Positions 8,224-15,544 of a stretch of 36,360 bases of DNA are shown here, piece after piece (within the stretch, counting starts at the first letter, position 1; every line of letters starts with the position of its first letter). This DNA is from Arthrobacter sp. Soil764 (GTDB lineage Bacteria > Actinomycetota > Actinomycetes > Actinomycetales > Micrococcaceae), in NCBI RefSeq assembly GCF_001428075.1, contig NZ_LMSI01000006.1:76075-112434 (forward strand). Direction: 5' to 3'. Under the pieces are notes generated by a model. That model saw nothing but the letters and a program-made list of their open reading frames with translations. It was not told the DNA's origin and searched no databases. The position numbers and the translations under genes are program-made.

Positions 8224-8311
8224 TGGCTGCCTGTCCCAAGCGCGGCGTTCCGGCATGCGGATGCGCGCTTGTTTCGGTGAACTGGCCTGCTGCTTGACCC
8301 TGGAAGACAGC

Positions 8312-8363
8312 ATAGGGGATGCCACTTCCCCTATCAATGGACACGGGCCCCCTAACTCCCCTA
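8312..8363 (-). promoter_or_regulatory. TAGGGG-repeat control region upstream of the zinc-ribbon gene
   Basis: On the minus strand TAGGGG occurs three times (positions 8363-8358, 8354-8349, 8333-8328). The last copy forms an inverted repeat with 8312-8318: ATAGGGG, nine bases, CCCCTAT (8312-8318 and 8328-8334). It lies 90-140 bases upstream of the zinc-ribbon start and just past the end of the next gene. Repeated half-sites with one palindrome look like a regulator-binding region, but the protein that binds is not known. Confidence 0.4.
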
Positions 8364-8390
8364 AATGCTGCAAATTGCGACGGCGGGGGG

Positions 8391-9245
8391 TTAAGTTTGG
8401 CGGTTAATGGTCCGGCCCACGATCGATTGGGTGAGGGCGTCGATCACTTCGGCGTTGGCCAGCGGGTTGCGGATCAGGGTGAAGTCCACGTCCCCCACGG
8501 CGGGCAGGTCGAAGCGCCGGGTAATGATCTTCAGGTCCTCGGGCACCAGCGACGTGGGCATGACGGCCACGCCGATGCCGGCGCGGACCGCTGCGAGCAC
8601 GCCGCTGATCTGGCGGGTGGTGCAGGTGATCCGCCAGGTCCTGCCGTTGGCCTCCAGCGCATCGATGGCCAGTTTCCTGCTGAGACTGGGGGCCGGGTAG
8701 GCGATCAGGGGCACGGGCGTCCCGGGCTCCAGTGCGGTCTGTTCCAGCCCCACCCAGGAGAACGAGTCGTGCTGGACTACGGTGCCGTCCTTTGCCCCGG
8801 CCACCCATTTCACGAAGACCAGGTCCAGCTGGCCGGCGTTGAGCTTGCGGTACAGCTGGTCGCTTTGCCCCACGGTCAGTTCCAGGTTGATCTGGGGGTA
8901 GATCTGCCGGAATTCACGCAGGATCCTGGGCAGCCCGGTGATGGCGAGGTCGTCCGCGGTGCCGAACCGCAGGCGTCCCCGCATCGCGGAGCCGGAGAAG
9001 TAACGCGCGGCGGCGTCGTGCGCGGACAGGATGTTCCGGGCAAAGCCTGCCATGGCATCGCCGTTGTCGGTGAGCCGGACGTCGCGGGTGTCCCGGGTGA
9101 TCAGGCTGCGCTTGGCGGCGGCTTCGAGTTTGCGGATGTGCTGGCTGATGGTGGGCTGCGCCAGCCCCAGCCGCTCCGCGGCCTTGGTGAAGCTGAGGGT
9201 ATCCGCCACCGCGAGGAAGGAACGCAGTTGGGCTGGCTCGAACAT
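8391..9245 (-). CDS. LysR-family transcriptional regulator, divergent from MFS exporter
   Basis: A 284-residue LysR-type regulator. The helix-turn-helix lies at residues 1-60 (QLRSFLAVADTLSFTKAAER, LAQPTISQHIRKLE) and the effector domain at about 85-280 (GRLRFGTADDLAITGLPRIL to the end). I chose ATG 9245 (MFEPAQLRSF), preceded by GGGGAG at a good distance, over the TTG at 9293, which falls inside a palindrome likely to be an operator. It is divergent from the MFS gene at 9387; the gap holds a T-N11-A dyad typical of LysR binding. It probably controls the exporter and itself. It shares only general family resemblance with the LysR protein encoded at 1384-2298. The inducer is unknown. Confidence 0.93.
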   Translation of the reverse strand: MFEPAQLRSFLAVADTLSFTKAAERLGLAQPTISQHIRKLEAAAKRSLITRDTRDVRLTDNGDAMAGFARNILSAHDAAARYFSGSAMRGRLRFGTADDLAITGLPRILREFRQIYPQINLELTVGQSDQLYRKLNAGQLDLVFVKWVAGAKDGTVVQHDSFSWVGLEQTALEPGTPVPLIAYPAPSLSRKLAIDALEANGRTWRITCTTRQISGVLAAVRAGIGVAVMPTSLVPEDLKIITRRFDLPAVGDVDFTLIRNPLANAEVIDALTQSIVGRTINRQT

Positions 9246-9279
9246 AATTGGCTCCCCGGCCTTCCGGTCTTGGTGGTTC

Positions 9280-9313
9280 ATTGCGTTTTGCAATACGAGT
9301 TATAGGGACCATA
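9280..9313 (+). promoter_or_regulatory. LysR-type binding box between the LysR gene and the MFS gene
   Basis: ATTGC-GTTTT-GCAAT (9280-9294) is a perfect dyad holding the LysR consensus T-N11-A (T9281, A9293). A second, weaker T-N11-A with TAT/ATA ends lies at 9301-9313. Two adjacent sites, a strong recognition site and a weaker activation site, are the usual LysR layout. The boxes lie 34 bases from the LysR start and 74 bases from the MFS start. Confidence 0.6.
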
Positions 9314-9386
9314 CGTCTCCATAATCTGCTCCGCCAGCCTAGCGTTAAGGGCATCCCAGACCGCCCGCAATTTTGAGGACACTCCT

Positions 9387-10763
9387 GTGGCACCCCCACC
9401 GCCTTCGTCGGCTTCCGTCTCCCAGCCAGTCATCGACGCGGCGGGCTCAGCGCCGCCGGACAGCCAGACCCAGCCAGTTCCCGTCGTGGCGGAGCGGCTC
9501 CCCTGGAAGCACACCTTCATCTCGCTGAAAGTGCCCAACTTCCGGATCTTCGCCGCCGGCCATTTCATTGCGGTCATCGCCATCTGGATGCAGCGGATCG
9601 CCCAGGACTGGCTGGTGCTGCAGCTCTCGGGATCCGTGACCGCCGTGGGCATTACCGTGGCGCTGCAGTTCCTGCCCTCGCTGCTGCTGGGGCCATGGGG
9701 CGGCATGATCGCCGACCGGTTCGCCAAGCGGAAGATCCTCATCCTCTGCCAGGGCATGGCCGCCATCCTGGCCGCGACACTGGCCACCCTGGCCCTTACC
9801 GGCGCCATCATGGTGTGGCACGTCTACGCCATCGCCCTGGTCCTGGGCCTGGTGACCGTCCTTGACCAGCCTGCCCGCCAGGTGTTCGTGAACGAGCTCG
9901 TTGGCCCCCGGTATTTGCGGAACGCCATCAGCGTCAACTCCACCACCTTCCAGCTGGGCGGTTTGATCGGCCCTGCGCTCGCAGGCCTGCTTCTCACCGC
10001 CGTGGGGGCGGGTTGGGCTTTCGCCGCCAATGCCGTGGCCTGCTGCTCCACGGTTGCCATGCTCCTGATCCTGCGGAAGGAACAGCTGCACGTCAGCGCC
10101 CCCGCGCCCAAAGGCAAGGGCATGCTCCGTGAGGGACTGCGGTACGCGTTAAGCAAGCCGACCATCTACTGGCCGTGGCTCATGGCCGGCTTCATCGCAG
10201 TCTTCGCCATGAGCCTGCCCGTGGTGCTCGCCGCCTTCGCGGACCACATCTTCCAGGTGGGGGCAGGCGGATACGGCCTCCTTAATGCCCTGGTGGCACT
10301 CGGTGCGCTGGCCGGCGCCGTGGCGTCCACCCGCCGTCGCCAACTCCGGCTGCGGTCAGTGGTGTTCTGCGCCGGGATGTACGGCCTGATGCTCTGCCTC
10401 GCGGCCCTTGCCCCCTCCATGCCGTGGTTTGGGGCCGTCATGGTGCTCTCCGGTTTCTGGTGCCTGATGTTCCTCACCGGCTCCAACCAGCTGGTGCAGG
10501 TCAGCTCCAACATGGGCATCCGCGGGCGGGTGATGAGCCTGTACATCATGGTGCTGATCGGCGGCCAGGCACTGGGCGGGCCCATGCTGGGTTGGATCGC
10601 TGAACATGCCGACCCTCATGTCGCCCTGCTGGTCTCCGGCGGCGTCCCCGCACTGGCGGCCATGACGGTGGGTGTGATCCTGGCGCGGAAGGGCGGATTA
10701 AAGCTCCGGATGGATCTCAAGGGCCGCCGTCCGGTGAGGATCGTCAGCCGCGCAGGAGCGTAG
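9387..10763 (+). CDS. MFS transporter, EntS-like exporter family
   Basis: A 458-residue major facilitator superfamily protein of the group that contains enterobactin exporter EntS and related drug or siderophore exporters. A Pro/Ser-rich cytoplasmic leader of about 40 residues precedes the first membrane segment (FRIFAAGHFIAVIAIWMQRI). The group signature WMQRIAQDWLVLQL and the cytoplasmic loop motif GGMIADRFAKRKIL are clear, as is VLDQPARQVFVNELVG in segment 5. About twelve membrane segments can be drawn. The GTG start at 9387 follows GAGGA by about 8 bases. It is divergent from a LysR gene that probably controls it. The substrate is not indicated: no siderophore or antibiotic genes lie nearby. 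Confidence 0.9.
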   Translation: MAPPPPSSASVSQPVIDAAGSAPPDSQTQPVPVVAERLPWKHTFISLKVPNFRIFAAGHFIAVIAIWMQRIAQDWLVLQLSGSVTAVGITVALQFLPSLLLGPWGGMIADRFAKRKILILCQGMAAILAATLATLALTGAIMVWHVYAIALVLGLVTVLDQPARQVFVNELVGPRYLRNAISVNSTTFQLGGLIGPALAGLLLTAVGAGWAFAANAVACCSTVAMLLILRKEQLHVSAPAPKGKGMLREGLRYALSKPTIYWPWLMAGFIAVFAMSLPVVLAAFADHIFQVGAGGYGLLNALVALGALAGAVASTRRRQLRLRSVVFCAGMYGLMLCLAALAPSMPWFGAVMVLSGFWCLMFLTGSNQLVQVSSNMGIRGRVMSLYIMVLIGGQALGGPMLGWIAEHADPHVALLVSGGVPALAAMTVGVILARKGGLKLRMDLKGRRPVRIVSRAGA

Positions 10764-10772
10764 CCGCAGGAG

Positions 10773-10824
10773 CCTGGGCACGCAGATGCCCAGGTGCCCA
10801 GGCGCTGCGCGTAAGCGCAGTGCC
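10773..10824. terminator. Two tandem stem-loops between convergent genes
   Basis: CCTGGGCA (10773-10780) pairs with TGCCCAGG (10787-10794). Next GGCGCTGCGC (10801-10810) pairs with GCGCAGTGCC (10815-10824), with one G-U pair and a GTAA tetraloop. The MFS gene stops at 10763 and the opposing enzyme gene stops at 10824, so the pair can serve both. No clear T-tract is present. Confidence 0.5.
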
Positions 10825-11993
10825 TAGAGGGCTGCCAGGTGCAGTGGCCGGTGCGGATACTCCGCGCCCCGCTCCTGGAACTGGAGCACGGCCTCATTGC
10901 GGATGACACCGTCACGGATCTCGATGGCCCGCGCAATGGTGTCGTTGCCTTCCCACGCGGCCGGGCCGGCCATCACGGTTTCGAGGAACGGCTGCAGGGC
11001 CTGGCTGATCTCCCAGCTGGAAGAGTTCCAGAGGTAGGAGGGACTGTGGTCCACCGCGTAGTAGTTGATGTGGTCGCCCACCGTGAACATGGGATCGACA
11101 AAAGTGGTGGACCGGGCCCAGCTGAATCCCATGCCGTCGTCGCAGGAGACATCAATGATGAGGCTGCCCGGGCGGAACCCCGCGAGGTCCTCTGTCCGCA
11201 GGTACGTCAGGGGATTGTTCGGGTCCTGCAGGGTGCAGTTGACCACGATGTCGCTTTCGGCGAGGAACGGGGCCAGCGGAACCCGGCCACGCTCCGTGAT
11301 GACCTGGCTCAGGAAGGGGGCCTCGGCGTCGTGGTCAAACTGCACGATGTTAACCGAGTGGATCGGTGCGCCAACTGCTGCCACGCCGCGGTTGGTGAGC
11401 ACCTGGACGTCGTGGATGCCGTGCGCATTCAGTGCCGTCACGGCACCGCGCGCCGTGGCGCCGAAGCCGATCACGACGGCGCTCAGGCGGCGTCCGTAGT
11501 CTCCCGTGGAGCCGGTCAACGCCAGCGCGTGCAGGACCGAGCAGTATCCGGCCAGCTCGTTGTTCTTGTGGAACACGTGCAGGCCGAACCCGCCGTCGCT
11601 GGCCCAGTGGTTCATCGCCTCAAACGCGATGAGGGTGAGCTTCTTGTCGATGGCGAGCTGGGTGATGGCCCGGTCCTGGACGCAGTGCGGCCACCCCCAG
11701 AGGACCTGCCCGTCGCGCATGTCGGCAAGGTCTTCCGGCTGGGGTTTGGGCAGGAGCACGACGTCGGCCGCGGCCAACAGCTCTTCCCTGGCCGCCATTC
11801 GTCCCACCAAGGGTGCGAGGTGGCTGTCCGGGACGCCGAAGCGCTCGCCATAGCCCTGCTCCAGGATGATGCGCTGCTGCAGTGCGGGTTCGATCCGCTC
11901 GAAGTGCAGGGGATGGATGGGAACACGGCGCTCGTCCGGTTTCCGGGTGGAGGCCAGGACGCCCAGGCTCAGCTGGGTCTGTTGGCCGCTCAC
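10824..11993 (-). CDS. Alanine dehydrogenase / N5-(carboxyethyl)ornithine synthase-like oxidoreductase
   Basis: A 389-residue NAD(P)-dependent oxidoreductase of the alanine dehydrogenase superfamily. The nearest family I recall is N5-(carboxyethyl)ornithine synthase, which joins pyruvate to an amino group of ornithine or lysine and reduces the imine. Shared features are GYGERFGV, WGWPHCVQDR, HKNNELAGYCSVLHAL, IIDVSCDDGMGF and VDHSPSYLWNSSSWEISQAL. Arg23, Lys83 and His103 fall where alanine dehydrogenase binds pyruvate, and the Rossmann motif GFGATARG covers residues 176-183. The GTG start overlaps the stop of the small Lys-rich gene by four bases, so translation is coupled. The true substrate is unknown; an N-carboxyethyl amino acid or simple alanine are both possible. 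Lysine dehydrogenases of the same fold are a further alternative. Confidence 0.82.
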   Translation of the reverse strand: MSGQQTQLSLGVLASTRKPDERRVPIHPLHFERIEPALQQRIILEQGYGERFGVPDSHLAPLVGRMAAREELLAAADVVLLPKPQPEDLADMRDGQVLWGWPHCVQDRAITQLAIDKKLTLIAFEAMNHWASDGGFGLHVFHKNNELAGYCSVLHALALTGSTGDYGRRLSAVVIGFGATARGAVTALNAHGIHDVQVLTNRGVAAVGAPIHSVNIVQFDHDAEAPFLSQVITERGRVPLAPFLAESDIVVNCTLQDPNNPLTYLRTEDLAGFRPGSLIIDVSCDDGMGFSWARSTTFVDPMFTVGDHINYYAVDHSPSYLWNSSSWEISQALQPFLETVMAGPAAWEGNDTIARAIEIRDGVIRNEAVLQFQERGAEYPHRPLHLAAL

Positions 11994-12130
11994 TTCTTTT
12001 TAGCGGCCTTGCTGGACGTGGTGTCCAGGGAGCTGGCCGGCGCCGCGGCGGCCTTCTTGTCTGCGCGCTTTTCCTTGATGGACTTGCCGGACTTTTTTGA
12101 TGCCGTTTGACGCGGGGACTTATCAGCCAT
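11990..12130 (-). CDS. Small basic Lys/Ala-rich protein (46 residues)
   Basis: This short gene encodes MADKSPRQTASKKSGKSI followed by KEKRADKKAAAAPASS and ends KAAKKK. About a quarter of the residues are lysine; there is no hydrophobic segment and it is probably disordered. It has a strong ribosome site (AGGAG at 12141-12137) six bases before the ATG. Its TGA overlaps the GTG start of the carboxyethyl-ornithine-synthase-like gene by four bases. Short proteins of the type MADKSPRxxxSKKxGKSIKEKRADK occur, as far as I recall, in many actinobacteria with no known function; nucleic-acid binding is a reasonable guess from charge. The coupling to the enzyme may be a local event or functional. Confidence 0.8.
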   Translation of the reverse strand: MADKSPRQTASKKSGKSIKEKRADKKAAAAPASSLDTTSSKAAKKK

Positions 12131-12142
12131 TGATTGCTCCTG

Positions 12143-12169
12143 TAGCGGAACCGAAAAGGTTCCTGGCTA
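12143..12169 (-). promoter_or_regulatory. Stem-loop in the leader of the small basic protein gene
   Basis: GGAACC (12147-12152) and GGTTCC (12158-12163) pair around GAAAA, extended by TAGC (12143-12146) with GCTA (12166-12169) past a two-base bulge. It lies directly upstream of the AGGAG ribosome site at 12137-12141. It could be a leader hairpin that affects translation or an operator; no binding factor is known. Confidence 0.4.
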
Positions 12170-12237
12170 CCGACACTACACCCGTGCACCTAATGGGTTC
12201 CGGGGGAGGCTGATCTTTGTGGGAATCGGGAGATGAG

Positions 12238-12308
12238 AGCGGCTGACGGGAATCGAACCCGCGTATCAAGCTTGGGAAGCTAGCGCTCTACCATTGAGCT
12301 ACAGCCGC
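12238..12308 (-). tRNA. tRNA-Gly (anticodon CCC)
   Basis: On the minus strand the acceptor arms GCGGCTG (12308-12302) and CAGCCGC pair fully. The D arm is GCTC-AATGGTA-GAGC, the anticodon loop TTCCCAA gives CCC (glycine GGG codon), and the T arm reads GCGGG-TTCGATT-CCCGT. The discriminator base is U and no CCA is encoded. The anticodon stem CTAGC/GCTTG has one U-U mismatch at the second pair, where related tRNAs usually have a full pair. Total length is 71 bases. It stands alone, with no other tRNA in the window. Confidence 0.95.
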
Positions 12309-12548
12309 AGTGCCGCCACTCGCGCGGGGCAGAACTTAGCTTAGCGCAGATCCCCGGGCTCCCTGTCAACGCGGCAGGCGGCGGGTTCCGTGTCCCGGCA
12401 CGCATGGCGTCATCCAGTAACTCTTCAATAACGTCGGCGCTGCCGGCTAGGTTTGGCCGTTGAGCGCTGGCTAACCTGATCCGGGTAGCGGCCGCGTTGG
12501 GGGAGGCAGCTATTGCGGCAGCCGACGTCAACCACAGGAAATATCTTC

Positions 12549-13010
12549 ATGGCAATCGCAGAATACGAGGTCCTCATAGAGCGCGACGCCATGGCCGTCT
12601 ACCAGTACCTCCTTGACGCCACCAATCTCCCCGCCTGGCGGAACGATGTCCGCAGCGTCAAGCTCGTGCAGGGGCCGGCCGAAGCCGCCGGTGCCGCCTA
12701 TCGCAAAATGGTGGCGGGGCGCTCCGGCCTGAGCATCCCCGCGGACCTGGAAATCACCAATGTCCGGCCCGGTGCAGAAATCGAGTTCCACGTTGTTTCC
12801 GGGCCTGCCACCCGCTGGGGCGGTTACTACCTGAGCACCGAGGACGCGGGGACGCGGGTCCGGTTCGCCATGGAAGCGAAACGCGAGGGCCGCTTCGGTT
12901 TCCTCAGCAGGCTGGGGTTCCTCAACGGAATGCTGCAGCGCCGCCTCAGCGCAGACGTGGCCCAACTGGACCGGCTGAAGCACGTGCTGGAACTTCAACC
13001 GGTCATCTGA
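12549..13010 (+). CDS. SRPBCC-family (polyketide cyclase/START-like) protein
   Basis: A 153-residue protein with the pattern of the SRPBCC (START-like, Bet v 1 fold) superfamily: an N-terminal strand YEVLIERDAMAVYQYLLDAT, the conserved LPAWRNDV, a run of strands in the middle (ADLEITNVRPGAEIEFHVV), and a long C-terminal helix (RRLSADVAQLDRLKHVLEL). Such proteins bind hydrophobic ligands in a cavity, but no substrate can be inferred. I chose ATG 12549 (MAIAEYEV) because AGGAAA lies about 8 bases upstream; the frame upstream to 12513 looks non-coding. It stops 22 bases before the convergent CAP-protein gene. The 240 bases between the tRNA and this gene hold no gene that I can support. Confidence 0.85.
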   Translation: MAIAEYEVLIERDAMAVYQYLLDATNLPAWRNDVRSVKLVQGPAEAAGAAYRKMVAGRSGLSIPADLEITNVRPGAEIEFHVVSGPATRWGGYYLSTEDAGTRVRFAMEAKREGRFGFLSRLGFLNGMLQRRLSADVAQLDRLKHVLELQPVI

Positions 13011-13031
13011 GCCCCTGCCGGCGTTCCCGGC

Positions 13032-14777
13032 CTACTGGGCCAGCCGCTGTCCGGTCCATGGGCCGGCAATGGCCGACGCCGAGGCCAGGCTTCCCCCAGT
13101 CAGGTCCCAGTACTGCACGGTGTCGTTGGCCCGGCGGAGCGCTATACCCGTGGAGTTCAGCCCGGTGACACTGCGCAGCGCCTTGATTCCGGTGACATCC
13201 GTCCAGCCGGTGGCGACGGTAGGCCGCGCCTCCGCACGGAGGGCGGTGGTACCCCACCCGCGGTAGAGCTGCACGCTTCCGTCGCCCTTGAGTCCCAGCA
13301 GGTCCTGGAAGCCGTCGGCGTCGTAGTCCACCATGGCCAGGCGCGAAGCGTAGACGCCGGTGGCAACGGTGGCACGCTCCGCGATATCGCCGGTGCCTTT
13401 GTTGCCGTAGAGGAACAGGTTCCCGGCGCCGTCCAGGGCCAGGATCTGGGGCATCCGGTTGTTGGCGCACCAGCCTCCAACGGCCAGGGTCAGCGTGTTC
13501 CATCCGCCTCTGCCGAGAGTGACGGCGGTCTGGAACCCGCCGCCGGAGTTGCCCCGGTGCAACGTCAGGTCACCGCCGGTCCACTGGGTCAGGACGTCAT
13601 ATGTGCCGTCACGGTCCCAGTCGGTGACGAAGACTTCCTTGGCTCCGCTGAAGCCTGAACCGATCACCTTGGCTGCGGCATAGGTGCGGGGCCCGGTGGA
13701 TGCCCTGTCCAGCAGTTGCCCGGCGGAGTCAACCGACACGAGGTCTGCCGGGCCGGTGATCGCCGCGGCGGCGAGGTTAAGGGTGGGCGGCATGTGCTTG
13801 ACGGGGGCGTCGCACAGGCCTGGCGGCGGTGCCGGGAAGGCACCGCTGGATCCTGCGCCGCCCGGGGAATCGAGAGTGCCCGCCGGCAGCGTGGTGTAGC
13901 CGAAGAAGTTCACCACGCCCCAGATCTGGTAGGTGGAGTTGGTGTAGGAGATTCCGGCGCCCATCACGTTGAAACGCGGGTCCAGGAGCATGGCGTTGTG
14001 GCCCGGCGATCCCTTCCACCATTCCACCAGCTGGGCAGCATCGCGGTCGGTACGGATGGCGATGACCTCGCCCGCACCGTTATTGGGGCTGAGGGCGCGG
14101 GGATCGGTCCAGAAGCTTGCCCGGTGCTCGATTACCTCGCGGCTGGCGATGTTGTCCGACCATTCCTGCGACAAGCCGGCCACCGTGGGGTGGTACTTGA
14201 CCTTGTTCAGGCCGTTGGCCACCCGGTACTCGTTGATCCTGTTGAACACGGTAAGGACGGCCGCTGCGTTGGAGTCCGGGACCAGTGCCTCCGTGGAGGG
14301 AAGCGCGGTGGCGGATTCCGGGGCCGCCAGCCTGGTGGCGGGAGGGGAAGCCAGCTCCTGGTCCGGCGCCCACAGCGGGGGGAGCGCAACTGTTTGGGGG
14401 GCCGGCTCCGCCGACGCGACGGAGGGTGCCGGAACCGGTGCCGTTTCCGTGGCGGTCGTGGGCCCAGCAGTGGAAGGTGAAGCTGTGCCGGCGGTTGCAG
14501 TGGGCGCGGAAGTTGCGGTGGGCGCGGCGATGACATTCGGCAGGGGTGAAGCGACCCGGATGTCCGGGTCCACGGCGGGGGTAAGGCTCCCGGCGGTGCC
14601 GTCACTCTGGGCGGATGTCCCGGCGTCGTGCACGACGGGAGCGGCCAGGGAGATGCCCGCTGCTCCTGCCTGACCCAACTGCAGCGGCGTGGGGGGCACC
14701 GCAACTGATGAAGAGACCAGTGCCCACGCGCAGAGAACGCCAATAAAAGAAGGCGCCACAAATTTATTCACAAACAT
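13032..14777 (-). CDS. Secreted CAP-domain protein with FG-GAP/VCBS repeats
   Basis: A 581-residue exported protein. Residues 1-27 form a signal peptide (a short charged start, FIGVLCAWALVSSSVAV, then a VPPTP stretch). A Thr/Pro/Ala-rich linker covers about 60-170. The CAP (SCP/PR-1, PF00188) domain spans about 177-300: NRINEYRVANGL, then EWWKGSPGHNAMLLDP with the SPGHNAML signature, and WGVVNFFGY. The C-terminal half (about 330-581) contains FG-GAP/VCBS-type propeller repeats with calcium-loop-like DWDRDGTYDVL and DYDADGFQDLLGL. Linkage of CAP with a beta-propeller suggests a cell-surface or extracellular protein; the activity of bacterial CAP domains is largely unknown. No LPXTG anchor is seen at the C-terminus, which ends WTGQRLAQ. 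It is divergent from dcd. Confidence 0.88.
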   Translation of the reverse strand: MFVNKFVAPSFIGVLCAWALVSSSVAVPPTPLQLGQAGAAGISLAAPVVHDAGTSAQSDGTAGSLTPAVDPDIRVASPLPNVIAAPTATSAPTATAGTASPSTAGPTTATETAPVPAPSVASAEPAPQTVALPPLWAPDQELASPPATRLAAPESATALPSTEALVPDSNAAAVLTVFNRINEYRVANGLNKVKYHPTVAGLSQEWSDNIASREVIEHRASFWTDPRALSPNNGAGEVIAIRTDRDAAQLVEWWKGSPGHNAMLLDPRFNVMGAGISYTNSTYQIWGVVNFFGYTTLPAGTLDSPGGAGSSGAFPAPPPGLCDAPVKHMPPTLNLAAAAITGPADLVSVDSAGQLLDRASTGPRTYAAAKVIGSGFSGAKEVFVTDWDRDGTYDVLTQWTGGDLTLHRGNSGGGFQTAVTLGRGGWNTLTLAVGGWCANNRMPQILALDGAGNLFLYGNKGTGDIAERATVATGVYASRLAMVDYDADGFQDLLGLKGDGSVQLYRGWGTTALRAEARPTVATGWTDVTGIKALRSVTGLNSTGIALRRANDTVQYWDLTGGSLASASAIAGPWTGQRLAQ

Positions 14778-14901
14778 CCCCAGCTCTGTTACGCCTCCGG
14801 GAGACCGTTCCGGCGGCTATCATTCGCAACATTAGCCCCACAAGGCGACAGCAACAACGGGGAAATGTGGCTGTGGATAACCGATACGGTAATTTGGGAC
14901 G

Positions 14902-15477
14902 GTGCTGATCTCTGACCGCGACATTCGTGCCGAAATTGATTCCCAGCGGATCGTGCTGGAACCATTTGATCCCGCGATGGTCCAGCCGTCGTCCGTCGAT
15001 GTCCGGATCGACAAATTCTTCCGGTTGTTCGACAACCACAAGTACGCACACATCGACCCGGCGCAGGAGCAGCCTGAGCTGACGCGGCTGGTGGAAGTGG
15101 AGCAGGACGAAGCCTTCATCCTGCATCCTGGGGAGTTCGTCCTGGGTTCCACCTATGAAACCGTCACGCTGCCGGATGACATCGCGGCCCGCCTGGAAGG
15201 CAAATCATCCCTTGGCCGGCTGGGCTTGCTGACGCACTCCACCGCCGGTTTCATCGACCCCGGCTTTTCCGGCCACGTCACCCTGGAACTGTCCAACATG
15301 GCCACCCTGCCCATCAAACTGTGGCCGGGCATGAAGATCGGCCAGCTCTGCTTCTTCCGGCTGAGCTCGGCCGCGGAGTACCCCTACGGCCAGGGCGAGT
15401 ACGGCAACCGGTACCAGGGCCAGCGCGGTCCTACCGCCAGCCGCAGCCACCTGAACTTCCACCGCACCAGCATTTAG
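14902..15477 (+). CDS. dcd: dCTP deaminase (probably dUMP-forming)
   Basis: This cytoplasmic enzyme deaminates dCTP, supplying deoxyuridine nucleotides for dTMP synthesis. The 191-residue length and the core [18 protein letters not shown] followed by [15 protein letters not shown] are diagnostic. The ISDRDI start and DVRIDKFF match actinobacterial members, which in Mycobacterium tuberculosis are bifunctional and release dUMP directly; I infer the same here because of close resemblance, but the deciding residues cannot be checked without alignment. The GTG at 14902 follows GGGA by 5 bases. It is preceded by 124 bases shared with the divergent CAP-protein gene and followed by a terminator-like hairpin before the convergent antiporter. 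Confidence 0.96.
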   Translation: MLISDRDIRAEIDSQRIVLEPFDPAMVQPSSVDVRIDKFFRLFDNHKYAHIDPAQEQPELTRLVEVEQDEAFILHPGEFVLGSTYETVTLPDDIAARLEGKSSLGRLGLLTHSTAGFIDPGFSGHVTLELSNMATLPIKLWPGMKIGQLCFFRLSSAAEYPYGQGEYGNRYQGQRGPTASRSHLNFHRTSI

Positions 15478-15492
15478 CCCCAGCAGTAAACA

Positions 15493-15518
15493 GCGGCACC
15501 GGCATAGGCCAGTGCCGC
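15493..15518. terminator. Stem-loop between dcd and the antiporter gene
   Basis: GCGGCAC (15493-15499) pairs with GTGCCGC (15512-15518) around a 12-base loop. It starts 15 bases after the dcd stop, in the 67-base gap between convergent genes. No T-tract follows, so confidence is moderate. Confidence 0.45.
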
Positions 15519-15544
15519 GGGTGTGCTTGGAGCCGCCGGTGCGC

